Part shown: piece by piece, positions 49,232 through 61,064 of the stretch
How the letters are laid out: each line of letters starts with the position of its first letter
Numbering within the stretch: the stretch's first letter is position 1
Assembly (NCBI GenBank): GCA_947445525.1
Contig: CANFDS010000005.1
Coordinates: 1 to 64,000 of the forward strand
Source: Actinomycetota bacterium
GTDB lineage: Bacteria; Actinomycetota; Thermoleophilia; Gaiellales; Gaiellaceae
Length of the DNA stretch: 64,000 nt
Direction: 5' to 3'
Program-made: the position numbers and the translations under genes
The notes under the pieces: model-generated
Told to the model about the DNA's origin: nothing
Databases searched by the model: none
Seen by the model: the letters and a program-made list of their open reading frames with translations, nothing else

Positions 49232-49985
49232 CCTGCGGGCGCTCGTCGAGGAGCGCCTGGCCACGCTGTCGCTGCTGCCCGAGCTGCACGGGCAGGCCGA
49301 CTCCGTCCGCTACGCGCTGACCGGCGGCGGTAAGCGCGTCCGCCCGGTGATCTGCCTGGCGACCGGCGAGGCCGCCGGCGCCTCCGTCGAGACCGTCATG
49401 CCGGCCGCCCTGGGCCTCGAGCTGATTCACGCCTTCTCGCTCGTCCACGACGACCTGCCGTCGCTCGACAACGACGAGGAGCGTCGCGGGCAGCCGTCCA
49501 CCTGGGCCAAGTACGGCGAGGCGGTCGCGGTGCTCGCCGGCGACGCCCTCTTCGGCGAGGCGCTCCGACTGGCGCTCTCGTACCCGACACCGCACGTGGC
49601 GCGCGAGCTCACCGACGCGACGCTCGGCATGATCGGCGGCCAGTACCTCGACATCACCGCCACCCAGCCCGACATGGCGACGCTGCACCGCCTCAAGACC
49701 GGGTGCCTGTTCGGCGCCTCGGTCGGTATGGCGCTCTGGGCAGCCGGGGTGCCGGAGGCCGAGCAGGGCCCGTGGCGCGGCTTCGGCGCCGAGCTCGGAC
49801 TGCTGTTCCAGGTCGTCGACGACATCCTCGATGGCGACGGCTACGTCCTCACCGACGGGCTCGACGGCGCCCGCGGCATCGCCGACGAGTCGGCCGACCG
49901 CGCGCAGGCTGCGCTCGCACAGGTCACCGCCGACACCTCGGTGCTAGCCGGCATCGTCGAGAGCCTGCGCTCCCGCACGATCTAG
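49209..49985 (+). CDS. ispA: polyprenyl diphosphate synthase (farnesyl/geranylgeranyl type)
   Basis: 258 residues. LTGGGKRVRPVICLATGEAAG contains the Lys-Arg of substrate binding, HDDLPSLDNDEERRG is the first Asp-rich motif (DDxxxxD), and QVVDDILD the second. The residues upstream of the first motif (SLV before HDD) suit a C15-C20 chain, but length cannot be fixed by eye. It makes isoprenoid diphosphates for quinones and carrier lipids. The start is ATG 49209 or 49215, both inside the upstream gene. Confidence 0.9.
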   Translation: MRMRAPDDLRALVEERLATLSLLPELHGQADSVRYALTGGGKRVRPVICLATGEAAGASVETVMPAALGLELIHAFSLVHDDLPSLDNDEERRGQPSTWAKYGEAVAVLAGDALFGEALRLALSYPTPHVARELTDATLGMIGGQYLDITATQPDMATLHRLKTGCLFGASVGMALWAAGVPEAEQGPWRGFGAELGLLFQVVDDILDGDGYVLTDGLDGARGIADESADRAQAALAQVTADTSVLAGIVESLRSRTI

Positions 49986-50073
49986 GAGCAGCACGGCTCG
50001 TGAGAGCCAGGGCGGGCGAGTCCGCGGCGGCAGCGGCGGCTCGCGCAGCGCCCACTGTGAGACGGTGCCCGCC

Positions 50074-51153
50074 ATGACCGACCTCGACGATCTCATCAGC
50101 GTCCTCGACTTCGAGCGGCGCGCCGAGCAGCTGCTGCCGCCCGGCGTGCACGGGTACTACGCGGGCGGCGCCGGCGACGAGGTGACGCTCGCCGAGAACC
50201 GCGCCGCCTTCCGGCGCTGGCAGTTCCGGCCGCGAATGCTCGTCGATGTGAGCGGCTGTACGACGCGCACCACCGTCCTGGGCGAGGAGGTTGCCCTGCC
50301 GGTGCTGGTCGCGCCGTTCGCGGTTCCCGGGCTCGGCCACCCGGACGGCGTCCGCGGGATCGCCCGGGCGGCAGCCGGGGCCGGCACCCTGCACTGCGTC
50401 TCCTCGCTGGCCGACGCCTCGCCCGCGCAGGTCGCAGCAGCGGCACCCGGCGGCCGCTTCTGGTTCCAGGTGTACTGGTACCGTCGCGACACCGGCATCA
50501 CCAGGGCGGCCTTCCAGCTTGCCGCCGAGGCGGGCTTCAAGGCGATCGTGCTGACAGTCGACGCGCCCCGCGTCTCGCGGCGTGAGCGTGACCTCCGCAA
50601 TCGCTGGGCGCCGCCCGCCGACATGATCGTGCCGAGCCTGTTCGAGGCGACCGGCGGCAAGCTCGGCCGGCAGGCCGACTTCTTCGCACTGCTGTCGGAC
50701 GCGATGACCTGGCGCGACCTCGACGACATCGTCTCGTGGTCGCCGCTGCCGGTGATCGTGAAGGGCGTGCTCACCGCGGAGGACGCGAGGCTCGCAGTGG
50801 AGCATGGCGTGGGGGCGATCGTCGTGTCGAACCACGGCGGGCGCCAGCTGGACGAGGTGGCTGCGAGCATCGACGCGCTGCCGGAGGTGGTCGAGGCGGT
50901 CGACGGGCAGGTCGAGGTGCTGCTCGACGGCGGTGTGCGCCGCGGCTCCGATGTCGTCAAGGCGCTGGCGCTGGGCGCGCGGGCTGTGCTCATCGGTCGA
51001 CCTGCCCTGTGGGGTCTGGCCTGCGGCGGCGAGGCCGGGGTGGAGCGCGTGCTGCAGACGCTGCAGACCGAGGTCGAGATCTGCCTGGCCCTGCTCGGCG
51101 TGACCGCCCCCTCGGAGGTTGGCCAGCAGCACCTCCAGCGAGCGCAGGGGTAG
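50074..51153 (+). CDS. FMN-dependent alpha-hydroxy-acid dehydrogenase
   Basis: 359 residues from ATG 50074 (a GTG at 50065 would add three). TIM barrel of the glycolate oxidase/lactate dehydrogenase family: VHGYYAGGAGDEVT, PVLVAPFAVPGLGHPDGVRG, FQVYWYRRD, VLTVDAPRVSRRERD, and IVVSNHGGRQLDEV with the catalytic His. LLDGGVRRGSDVVKALALGA and VLIGRPALWGLACGG bind FMN phosphate. It oxidises a small 2-hydroxy acid to the 2-oxo acid; substrate unknown. No Shine-Dalgarno is strong. It stands alone between ispA and the cyclase gene. Confidence 0.92.
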   Translation: MTDLDDLISVLDFERRAEQLLPPGVHGYYAGGAGDEVTLAENRAAFRRWQFRPRMLVDVSGCTTRTTVLGEEVALPVLVAPFAVPGLGHPDGVRGIARAAAGAGTLHCVSSLADASPAQVAAAAPGGRFWFQVYWYRRDTGITRAAFQLAAEAGFKAIVLTVDAPRVSRRERDLRNRWAPPADMIVPSLFEATGGKLGRQADFFALLSDAMTWRDLDDIVSWSPLPVIVKGVLTAEDARLAVEHGVGAIVVSNHGGRQLDEVAASIDALPEVVEAVDGQVEVLLDGGVRRGSDVVKALALGARAVLIGRPALWGLACGGEAGVERVLQTLQTEVEICLALLGVTAPSEVGQQHLQRAQG

Positions 51154-51175
51154 CCGGACGACGAGCGCGCGTCCG

Positions 51176-51181
51176 TAGAGT
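51176..51181 (+). promoter_or_regulatory. -10 box TAGAGT, leaderless start at 51188
   Basis: TAGAGT ends 6 nt before ATG 51188. Confidence 0.5.
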
Positions 51182-51187
51182 GTCGGC

Positions 51188-51877
51188 ATGACCCGTCGCG
51201 TGATCGACCTCAGCCAGCCGCTCTCCAACAGCAGCCAGCTCCATCACTTCTTCCCGACCGTCCAGATCCTCCGCCACAAGCTCCACTCGGACGCGGTCGG
51301 GAACGAGAAATCGTTCGACGCCGAGATCATCATCACGTCGAACCATGCGGCCACCCACGTCGACGCGCTCTCGCACTTCGACCCGCGCCCCGGCGCGCCC
51401 AGGATCGCCGAGATGCCGCTCGACACCTTCTGCGGCACGGCGATCTGCATCGACGTACGCGAGCACCCGGGCGGCTACGAGGTCACCGTGGCCGACACCG
51501 AGCGCGCGCTCGCAGCCAGCGGGCAGGAGCTGCGCGAGGGCGACATCCTGCTCTTCTGCACCGACCACTGGAACCGCACCCAGGGAACGCCGGCGTTCCT
51601 CGACGGCTTCTCGGGTATCGCCGCTGAGGTCGTGCACTGGATGGCCGACCGCAAGGTGAAGATCTTCGGCGTCGAGACCATCAGCCCCGACCTCGTCTAC
51701 CAGACCGGCGCGTACGCCAACCACCGCGCCTGTGCCGAGCGCGGACTGACGCACTTCGAGAACCTCAACAACCTGAGGGACGTCGTCAACCGCCGCTTCG
51801 ACTTCTACGGCTTCCCGCTGCGGCTCGAGCCGGCAGCGGGCTCGCCGATCCGCGCCGTCGGCATCTTCGAGGAGTAG
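51188..51877 (+). CDS. cyclase / kynurenine formamidase-like hydrolase
   Basis: 229 residues, cyclase family (PF04199-type). SNHAATHVDALSHFDPRPG is the metal-binding H-x-x-T-H-x-D motif, DILLFCTDHWNR and FGVETISPDL are later conserved blocks. Relatives include KynB arylformamidase and isatin hydrolase. Substrate unknown; no tryptophan-degradation genes lie nearby. It is 9 bp upstream of tlyA and may share a transcript with it. Confidence 0.85.
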   Translation: MTRRVIDLSQPLSNSSQLHHFFPTVQILRHKLHSDAVGNEKSFDAEIIITSNHAATHVDALSHFDPRPGAPRIAEMPLDTFCGTAICIDVREHPGGYEVTVADTERALAASGQELREGDILLFCTDHWNRTQGTPAFLDGFSGIAAEVVHWMADRKVKIFGVETISPDLVYQTGAYANHRACAERGLTHFENLNNLRDVVNRRFDFYGFPLRLEPAAGSPIRAVGIFEE

Positions 51878-51886
51878 CGGGCGGCG

Positions 51887-52651
51887 GTGGCCAGGAAGCG
51901 CCTCGATGTGCTGATGGTCGAGCGCGGGCTCGCCGAGAGCCGGGCGCAGGCGCAGGCGCTCGTTCTGGCGGGACTCGTGCAGGGACGCTCGAAGGCGGGC
52001 GACCAGCTGGCCGAGGACGCCGAGATCGTCGTCGAGCGCCCGCCGCGCTTCGTGTCGCGAGGTGGCGACAAGCTCGCGAACGCGCTCGCGGCGTTTGCGG
52101 TCGACCCGGCGGGACGTGACTGTCTCGATGTCGGCGCATCCACTGGCGGCTTCAGCGACTGCCTGTTGCAGGGCGGCGCGGCGAGGGTAATAGCACTCGA
52201 TGTCGGGCACGGGCAGCTGCACCCGCGCGTCCGCAACGACGGGCGCGTCACCGTGTTCGAGCGAACGAACTCGCGCGCGCTCGCCGAGCTGCCGTTCGCG
52301 CCGTCGCTTGTCGTCTGCGATGTGTCGTTCATCTCGGTGACGATCGCGCTACCGCCGGCGCTGCGCCTGGCGGCGCCCGGCTGGGAAGCCGTGGTGCTCG
52401 TCAAGCCACAGTTCGAGGCCGGGCGGGCCGACGCGCCGAAGGGGGTCGTGCGCGACGACGAGGTACGCCGCCGGGTCGTGCGTGCCGTTGCCGAGGCGGC
52501 CGTCGGCTGGGACGCCGTGACCGTCGGGGCCGTAGACTCCGGCGTGCCCGGCCCGAAGGGCAACCGGGAGCTCTTCCTCCATCTGCGCCACGAACCGGGA
52601 GCGACGATCGCCGATGACCTCGACCGCTGGATCGATGCCGCCATCGGGTGA
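51887..52651 (+). CDS. tlyA: TlyA-family rRNA methyltransferase
   Basis: 254 residues. An N-terminal S4 RNA-binding domain (RKRLDVLMVERGLAESRAQA, about 1-62) is joined to an FtsJ-like methyltransferase domain. DVGASTGGFSDCLLQGG is SAM motif I, VCDVSFISVTIALP and VVLVKPQFEAG carry the catalytic Asp and Lys. Mycobacterial TlyA 2'-O-methylates 16S and 23S rRNA. Length is normal. The gene order tlyA-nadK-recN-steA is the standard actinobacterial order. Start GTG 51887; the last bases overlap nadK. Confidence 0.93.
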   Translation: MARKRLDVLMVERGLAESRAQAQALVLAGLVQGRSKAGDQLAEDAEIVVERPPRFVSRGGDKLANALAAFAVDPAGRDCLDVGASTGGFSDCLLQGGAARVIALDVGHGQLHPRVRNDGRVTVFERTNSRALAELPFAPSLVVCDVSFISVTIALPPALRLAAPGWEAVVLVKPQFEAGRADAPKGVVRDDEVRRRVVRAVAEAAVGWDAVTVGAVDSGVPGPKGNRELFLHLRHEPGATIADDLDRWIDAAIG

Positions 52652-53471
52652 GCGCGTCCGCCGCGCCGCCGTCGTCACGCACGGCCGCGTGGAGGCTGTC
52701 GGCGACGCGATCCCGCGGCTGCAGCGCCTGGCCGGGCGGGCCGGTGTGGAGCTCGCGTTCGGCGGGGAGGAGGCGGCGCGGCACGGCGTCCCGGAAGCGC
52801 CCCGGCCGGACGAGGTGGACATCGCCGTTGTACTGGGCGGTGACGGCACGATGCTACGGGCGCTGCACCGCTTCCTGGGCAGCGGCGTCCCCGTGGTCGG
52901 CGTCAACTACGGGCGGGTCGGCTTTCTCGCCTCGATGCCGCCGGACGAGCTGGAGACGGGCCTTGCGCAGGCCTTCAGAGGAGAGCTGGAGGCGATCGAG
53001 CTCTCGACGCTGGAGCTAGAGCTGGATGGGCGCAGCCACGTCGCGGTCAACGACGTCGTCGTCGCGAGCGCCGTCCCCGGGCGCATGGTCGAGCTGGGCT
53101 GGGCGCTCGCGGGCGAGCGTCTGGGCGTGCAGCCGTGCGACGGCCTGATCTGCGCCACCCCGACGGGCTCGACCGCCTACAACCTCTCGAACGGCGGGCC
53201 GGTGCTGGTGTGGGGCCTCGACGCGATGGCGATCAGCTTCGTCGCGCCGCACTCGCTCACGGCACGGCCGCTCGTCGTGCCGCGCAGCCGGCCGCTGGAG
53301 GTGGAGAACGCTACCGACGACGTTGCGACGACGGTGATCGTGGACGGCCACGCCGTCGGCGTCCTGCGCCCCGGCGAGCGCACCGAGATCCGACTCGGCC
53401 CACAGCGGGCGTTGATCGGCTCGGTGCCGGGCGCGACGTTCTTCCGTCGCTACCGCGACGCGTTCGGCTAG
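52635..53471 (+). CDS. nadK: NAD kinase
   Basis: 278 residues from ATG 52635 (ATG 52614 would add seven). AVVLGGDGTMLRALHRFLG is the GGDG motif, VNYGRVGFLASM the NE/D-type loop region, and ATPTGSTAYNLSNGGP the nucleotide block. It phosphorylates NAD to NADP with ATP or polyphosphate. Both possible starts lie inside tlyA, as usual for this pair. Length is normal. Confidence 0.95.
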   Translation: MPPSGERVRRAAVVTHGRVEAVGDAIPRLQRLAGRAGVELAFGGEEAARHGVPEAPRPDEVDIAVVLGGDGTMLRALHRFLGSGVPVVGVNYGRVGFLASMPPDELETGLAQAFRGELEAIELSTLELELDGRSHVAVNDVVVASAVPGRMVELGWALAGERLGVQPCDGLICATPTGSTAYNLSNGGPVLVWGLDAMAISFVAPHSLTARPLVVPRSRPLEVENATDDVATTVIVDGHAVGVLRPGERTEIRLGPQRALIGSVPGATFFRRYRDAFG

Positions 53472-53530
53472 CGAGGCCGCCTGGCGGGACGCGTCGGCAA
53501 CGGCGGGTAGTCGCGATCGGCGGCACGGCG

Positions 53531-53536
53531 TACCAT
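53531..53536 (+). promoter_or_regulatory. -10 box TACCAT, leaderless start of recN
   Basis: TACCAT ends 8 nt before GTG 53545. No LexA-type SOS box is evident in the 73-bp gap. Confidence 0.45.
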
Positions 53537-53544
53537 GCCCGTCA

Positions 53545-55173
53545 GTGCTGCGCCGCCTCCACATCCAGAACCTCGTCCTCATCCGCGACGCCGACATCGT
53601 CTTTGCGCCGGGCATGACGGCGATCACCGGCGAGACCGGGGCCGGCAAGACGATTCTGGCGCAGGCCATCGGCCTGCTGCTGGGGGCCCCGGGGGACGCC
53701 CGCCTCGTCGGGCCCGGCGCAGCCGAGGCCTACGTCGAGGCCGAGCTCGACGCCCCCGACTGGCTGTTCGACGACGAGGAGCTGGAGTCCCTCGCCGATC
53801 TGAGGCCCGACGGCGAGGACGGCCTCGTCGTGGCTCGCCGCGTGTTCGCCGACGGCCGCACCAGGGCATACGCCTGGGGCCGCAGCGCCGCCCGCGACGA
53901 CGTCGCCGGCGCGGTCGAGCGGCTGATCGCGATGTCCGGCCAGTTCGAGCAGCGCCGGCTGGCCCGGCCGGCCTACCAGCTGGCCGTACTGGACGCGTTC
54001 TGCGGGCCGGAGCAGCTACGGCGGCGCTCCGAGGCGCGCCGGGCCTGGCGTGCCCTCCAGGCGGCGCGCCGGCTGGCGGAGGAGATCTCACGCGACGCCG
54101 GCCGGGCGCGCGAGCACCTCGAGGAGCTGCAGGCGCTGGTCGCTGCCACGGACGGTCTCGCCGTCGCCGCCGAAGCGGCGCTGCGCGCCGAGCGCGAGCG
54201 GCTGCGCCACCTCACCGAGCTCGTCGCCGCCGCGGCCGCGGCCGTCGAGGCGCTCGCCCCCGACGACGGCGACGGCGCCACCGGCCTCGTCGGCACCGCG
54301 GCCAGGGCGCTCGCCCCGGTCGAGCGGCTCGCGCCCGAGCTTGCCACCGCGGGCGACGTGCTGCGCGACGTCGACGTCCGCCTCGGCGAGCTCGCCGGCG
54401 ACCTGCGGTCGTTTCTCGTCGAGCTCGACGCCGAGCCGGGCCGGCTCGACCAGATTGAGGAGGAGCTCGGGCGCTACGACGACGCGCGCCGCCGCTTCCG
54501 GGCGGCGACCACCGACGAGCTGCTCGAGCGCGCGGCGGCGGCCGGTGCGGAGCTGGCCGCGCTCGGTGAGGGCGCCGATCCGGCAGCCGCCGCCGAGGCC
54601 GCGCTGAGCGCCGCCGCCGCGACAATGGGCAGTCTCGCCGAGGAGCTCGGAGCCGCCCGCCGCGCCGCCGCCGGCCCCTTCGCCGAGGCGGTTTCGGCAG
54701 AGCTGCACGGTGTCGGCATGGGCGACGGGCAGCTGGTCGCGGAGCTGTGCGAGGGCACGCTCGGTGCCACCGGCAGCGACGAGGTCGCCTTCCTCATCCG
54801 GCCGAACGCAGGCCTCCCCTTTGCGCCGGCCGCCGAGACGGCATCGGGCGGCGAGCTCTCTCGCGTGGCTCTTGCCATCGCCGCGGTCGGCGGTGGCGAG
54901 ACGATGGTCTTCGACGAGATCGACGCGGGCATCGGCGGCCGCACCGCCAACCAGGTCGCCGACACGCTGGCGCGCCTCGCCGGCCGTGCCCAGGTGATCA
55001 CGATCACGCATCTTCCGCAGATCGCGAGCCGGGCCGACCTCCACCTACGCGTCGAGAAGATCCCGGGCGACCCGACCCACACCCGCATCGACGCCCTCGC
55101 TGCCGACGAGCGCCGTGAGGAGCTCGAGCGGATGCTCGGCGGGCGCGAGTTCCTCTCCACACTCGACCGGTGA
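53545..55173 (+). CDS. recN: DNA repair ATPase RecN
   Basis: 542 residues, SMC-like. Walker A GETGAGKTILAQAI near residue 30, signature ETASGGELSRVALAI and Walker B TMVFDEIDAGIGGRTA near 455 frame a long Ala/Arg/Glu-rich coiled coil (about 160-400). It binds DNA ends and assists double-strand-break repair. The hinge region is Ala-rich, and total length is at the short end (typical 550-570). GTG 53545 gives MLRRLHIQNL, the usual N-terminus. It is followed by steA with a GTGA overlap. Confidence 0.95.
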   Translation: MLRRLHIQNLVLIRDADIVFAPGMTAITGETGAGKTILAQAIGLLLGAPGDARLVGPGAAEAYVEAELDAPDWLFDDEELESLADLRPDGEDGLVVARRVFADGRTRAYAWGRSAARDDVAGAVERLIAMSGQFEQRRLARPAYQLAVLDAFCGPEQLRRRSEARRAWRALQAARRLAEEISRDAGRAREHLEELQALVAATDGLAVAAEAALRAERERLRHLTELVAAAAAAVEALAPDDGDGATGLVGTAARALAPVERLAPELATAGDVLRDVDVRLGELAGDLRSFLVELDAEPGRLDQIEEELGRYDDARRRFRAATTDELLERAAAAGAELAALGEGADPAAAAEAALSAAAATMGSLAEELGAARRAAAGPFAEAVSAELHGVGMGDGQLVAELCEGTLGATGSDEVAFLIRPNAGLPFAPAAETASGGELSRVALAIAAVGGGETMVFDEIDAGIGGRTANQVADTLARLAGRAQVITITHLPQIASRADLHLRVEKIPGDPTHTRIDALAADERREELERMLGGREFLSTLDR

Positions 55174-56303
55174 GCGCCAGCGAGGTCACCGGGCCGGCGC
55201 GGCTCGGCAAACGCACCAAGCAGCTCGTCAAGCGGCTCAGGCCCGGCGACGTCGCCGTGATCGACCACCTCGACCTCGACCGCGTGTCGGCCGAGGAGCT
55301 GATCGCCTCGGGCGTCCGGGTCGTCGTCAACGTCGCCGCGTCGCAGAGCGGCCGCTACCCGAACCCCGGCCCGCTCACGCTGGTGCGCGGTGGCGTGCGC
55401 CTCGTCGACGCGCCCGGCGCCGCACTCTTCGACGTGCTCTCGGACGGTGAGGAGGTGAGCGTCCGCGGCGGCACCGTGTTCCGGGCGGGCAGCCCGGTGG
55501 CGGAGGGCCGGCTGGTCGGCGAGGTCGAGCTGCAGACGGCGCTGGCCGAGCAGCAGAGCCGCGTCACCGACGCGCTCGCCGCGTTCGCCGAGAACACGAT
55601 GCGCTACCTCAGGGACGAGGGCCACCTGCTGGCCGGCAGCATCGAGTTCCCGCCGCTCGCCACGCGCTTCCGCGACCGCCACGCGCTCGTCATCGCGCGC
55701 GGCCCGGGGTTCAAGGATGACCTGCGGATCGTGCGGCCGTACATCCGTGACTTCCGGCCCGTGCTCGTGGCGGTGGACGGCGGCGCCGACGCGCTGGTCG
55801 AGGCCGGCTACACGCCCGACGTCATCGTCGGCGACATGGATTCGGTGTCCGACGGTGCGCTGCGCTCCGCTCGCGAGATCCTCGTGCATGCCTACGCGGA
55901 CGGCCGCGCGCCCGGCTCGGCGCGTCTGGACGCGCTCGGCCTCCGCTACACCACCGTGCCCGCACCCGGTATCTCGGAGGATCTCGCGCTGCTGCTCGCG
56001 TTCGAGAAGGGCGCCGAGCTGATCGTCGCCGTCGGCACGCACCTCAACCTGATCGAGTTCCTCGAGCGCAACCGGCAAGGGATGTCGTCGACGTTCGTGA
56101 CGCGGCTGAAGGTGGGGGAGGTGCTCGTCGACGCGAAGGGCGTGTCGCGGCTGGTGAGCCGCCGGGCGGGGCTCGGGCCGCTCGTCGCGTTCGCGGTCGC
56201 CGGGCTCGGCCTGATCATCGTCGCGATCGCCGTGTCGCCGGGGCTGCGGCACCTGATCGAGCTCGCCTTCGTCCGCCTGCGCGATGCGCTGGGGCTCGGA
56301 TGA
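55170..56303 (+). CDS. steA: SteA-like division protein with thiamin pyrophosphokinase-like fold
   Basis: 377 residues. The central part (LVAVDGGADALVEAGYTPDVIVGDMDSVSDGA) is the catalytic-fold segment shared with thiamin pyrophosphokinase, preceded by a domain starting KRLRPGDVAVIDHLDLDRVSAEEL. One C-terminal helix (FAVAGLGLIIVAIAVSPGL) anchors it in the membrane. In Corynebacterium SteA acts with SteB at the septum. Here it overlaps recN (GTGA) and is followed by an SRPBCC gene and then a SteB-like gene. Confidence 0.85.
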   Translation: MSASEVTGPARLGKRTKQLVKRLRPGDVAVIDHLDLDRVSAEELIASGVRVVVNVAASQSGRYPNPGPLTLVRGGVRLVDAPGAALFDVLSDGEEVSVRGGTVFRAGSPVAEGRLVGEVELQTALAEQQSRVTDALAAFAENTMRYLRDEGHLLAGSIEFPPLATRFRDRHALVIARGPGFKDDLRIVRPYIRDFRPVLVAVDGGADALVEAGYTPDVIVGDMDSVSDGALRSAREILVHAYADGRAPGSARLDALGLRYTTVPAPGISEDLALLLAFEKGAELIVAVGTHLNLIEFLERNRQGMSSTFVTRLKVGEVLVDAKGVSRLVSRRAGLGPLVAFAVAGLGLIIVAIAVSPGLRHLIELAFVRLRDALGLG

Positions 56304-56719
56304 GGGCGAGCGCGACCGTGGAGCTGCTCGCCGGGGTGGAGGACGCCTGGCGGTTCTCGACCGACCCGTACCTGCTCGCCGACTGGTGGCCGGGCATCGC
56401 GGCGCTCGCCCCCGACCGGCGCGGGCTTGCTGCCGGGGCGCGCTGGGAGGTGCGCCGCAACCCGCGCCCGAGCCTGCTGCACCGCGCCGCCGCGCAGGAG
56501 CTCCTGCTGGTGCGTGCGGTCGAGGAGCAGCGGCGGTTCGCCTGGTACCTGAGCGCCGAGCGGATCGAGTGCGAGCTGCGCCTGGAGCCGACGGGCGCGC
56601 AGCGAACGCGGGCAACGCTGACCGTGACCAGCCCGCTGCTGGCCGGTTTCCGCCGCAGCGTGGCCCGGGTCGCGTTGGGCCGCCTCTACGCCCTCTGTCA
56701 GACTGGCGCGGAGTTCTGA
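56300..56719 (+). CDS. SRPBCC / START-like protein
   Basis: 139 residues. The pattern (ASATVELLAGVEDAWRFSTDPYLLADWWPGI, then GARWEVRRN, FAWYLSAERIECELRLEPTGAQRTRATLTV) is the helix-grip fold of polyketide cyclase/SRPBCC proteins, which bind hydrophobic ligands. No catalytic residue is certain. It overlaps steA by ATGA and is followed one base later by steB, so it is inserted between the two division genes in one operon. That suggests a lipid- or division-related role, which is inference. Confidence 0.75.
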   Translation: MRASATVELLAGVEDAWRFSTDPYLLADWWPGIAALAPDRRGLAAGARWEVRRNPRPSLLHRAAAQELLLVRAVEEQRRFAWYLSAERIECELRLEPTGAQRTRATLTVTSPLLAGFRRSVARVALGRLYALCQTGAEF

Positions 56720-56720
56720 C

Positions 56721-57603
56721 GTGTTCGACCTCCGCTACCACGTCGCCTCGCTGGCGGCCGTTTTCATCGCCCTCATCGTGGGCATCCTGATCGGCGTGGG
56801 CCTGTCCGGTCGCGGCTTCGTCAGCGACAGCGAGCGCCAGCTGCTCAACGCGCGCAGCGCCGACTTCCAGCAGCGCGCCGAGGCCGCGGAGGCGCGGGCG
56901 AGCGCGCTGGCGGCGTCGCGCAAGGCCGCCGACTCGTTCGTCGCCAGGGCCTATCCGACGCTCGTGGGTGGCCGCCTGCGGGGCAAGCGCATCGCGATCG
57001 TCTTTGTCGGCTCGGCCGACGCCGACCTCCGTGCTGCCGTCAGCGGCGCGCTCCGGGACGCCGGCGCGCCCGGGTTCGCCCGGCTGCGCGCCCTGCGCGT
57101 CCCGCTCGACACGCAGCGACTGGCCACCGCGATCCGGGCGCGGCCGGCGCTGGCACCGTACGACGGCGCGCAGCACCTCGACGAACTCGGACGCGACTTC
57201 GGCAAGCAGCTCCTGCTGGGCGGTCGCTCGCCGCTGGTGGAGGCACTGGCACCCGTGCTGCTCGAGGAGCGCTCCGGCAACGACCGCAAGCCGCTCGACG
57301 GCGTCGTCGTCGTCCGGACAGCCGGGCCACAGAGCGGCGTCTCGGCGCGCTTTCTGCAAGGGCTCTACACCGGCCTCGGGCGGGCCGGCATACCGGCGAT
57401 CGGCGTCGAGACGACCGGCGCCACAGCGTCTGCGGTGACGGCTTTCCGGCGGGGCGGCCTGTCGACCGTCGACGACGTCGACCAGCGCACCGGGCGGGCC
57501 GCGCTCGTCCTCCTGCTCGCGGGCGGCGCCCGCGGCGACTACGGCGTGAAGGCGACGGCCGAGGCGGGCATCATCCCGCCCGCCACCGCACCGGCGGCGG
57601 GCG

Positions 57604-57611
<8 letters not shown>
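56721..57611 (+). CDS. SteB/MctB-like membrane coiled-coil protein
   Basis: 296 residues. VFDLRYHVASLAAVFIALIVGILIGVGL is the family N-terminus, one membrane helix (about 7-29). A coiled coil follows (about 36-75: SERQLLNARSADFQQRAEA), then a periplasmic-type Rossmann-like domain (GKRIAIVFVGSADADLRAAV, VVVVRTAGPQSG). This is the MctB/SteB family: the mycobacterial member was named a copper transport protein, while the corynebacterial one stabilises SteA at the septum. The synteny with steA favours a division role. It overlaps the next gene by 8 nt. Confidence 0.8.
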
Positions 57612-60497
<2,886 letters not shown>

Positions 60498-60503
60498 GCC
60501 CCG

Positions 60504-61064
60504 GTGGAGCGGCCCGTGCCGGCACAGGCGAAGCTGGTCCTGGCCGAGCACGGGGTGGCACCCGAGGGCGAAGGCTGGTTCGTCGTCAACGCCGCCGACA
60601 CCGTGTGGCGCCGCCTCGAGGAGTACGGTGACTGGTGCACGTTCGAGGGCACGGGCGCTGCGCGCTTCAAGGAGGTCGGCATCAACCTCCACGTGCTCGA
60701 GCCCGGCCAGCCGAGCTGCAAGTACCACGGCGAGAGCGCCCAGGAGGACTTCCTCGTGCTGTCGGGCGAGTGCATCGTCGTGATCGACGGCGAGGAGCGC
60801 CACCTGCGGGCCTGGGACTTCGTGCACTGCCCGTCGTGGACGGAGCACGTGTTCGTCGGCGCCGGCAGCGGGCCGTGCCTGCTGCTGATGGTCGGCGCCC
60901 GCCCGGAGACCGTCGGGATCAGCTACCCGGTGTCGGAGCCGGCAGCGCGCCACGGTGCATCGGTCGCCGCCGAGACCCCGGAGCCGCGCGAGGCCTACGC
61001 GGGCACGACGCCGCGATACGAGATCCCCGCGCGCCGTGACGTCCTGCCCGGGGCGCCGCGCTGA
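60504..61064 (+). CDS. cupin-domain protein
   Basis: 186 residues, starting GTG 60504. One cupin barrel: GQPSCKYHGESAQEDFLVLSGECIV carries motif 1 (YH, E) and LRAWDFVHCPSWTEHVFVG motif 2 (His of TEHVF). The C-terminus SEPAARHGASVAAETPEP-type is polar. Many such proteins bind a metal and a small ligand; the reaction is not known. Its TGA overlaps a CTG codon that appears to start the next gene, so the two are coupled. Confidence 0.78.
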   Translation: MERPVPAQAKLVLAEHGVAPEGEGWFVVNAADTVWRRLEEYGDWCTFEGTGAARFKEVGINLHVLEPGQPSCKYHGESAQEDFLVLSGECIVVIDGEERHLRAWDFVHCPSWTEHVFVGAGSGPCLLLMVGARPETVGISYPVSEPAARHGASVAAETPEPREAYAGTTPRYEIPARRDVLPGAPR

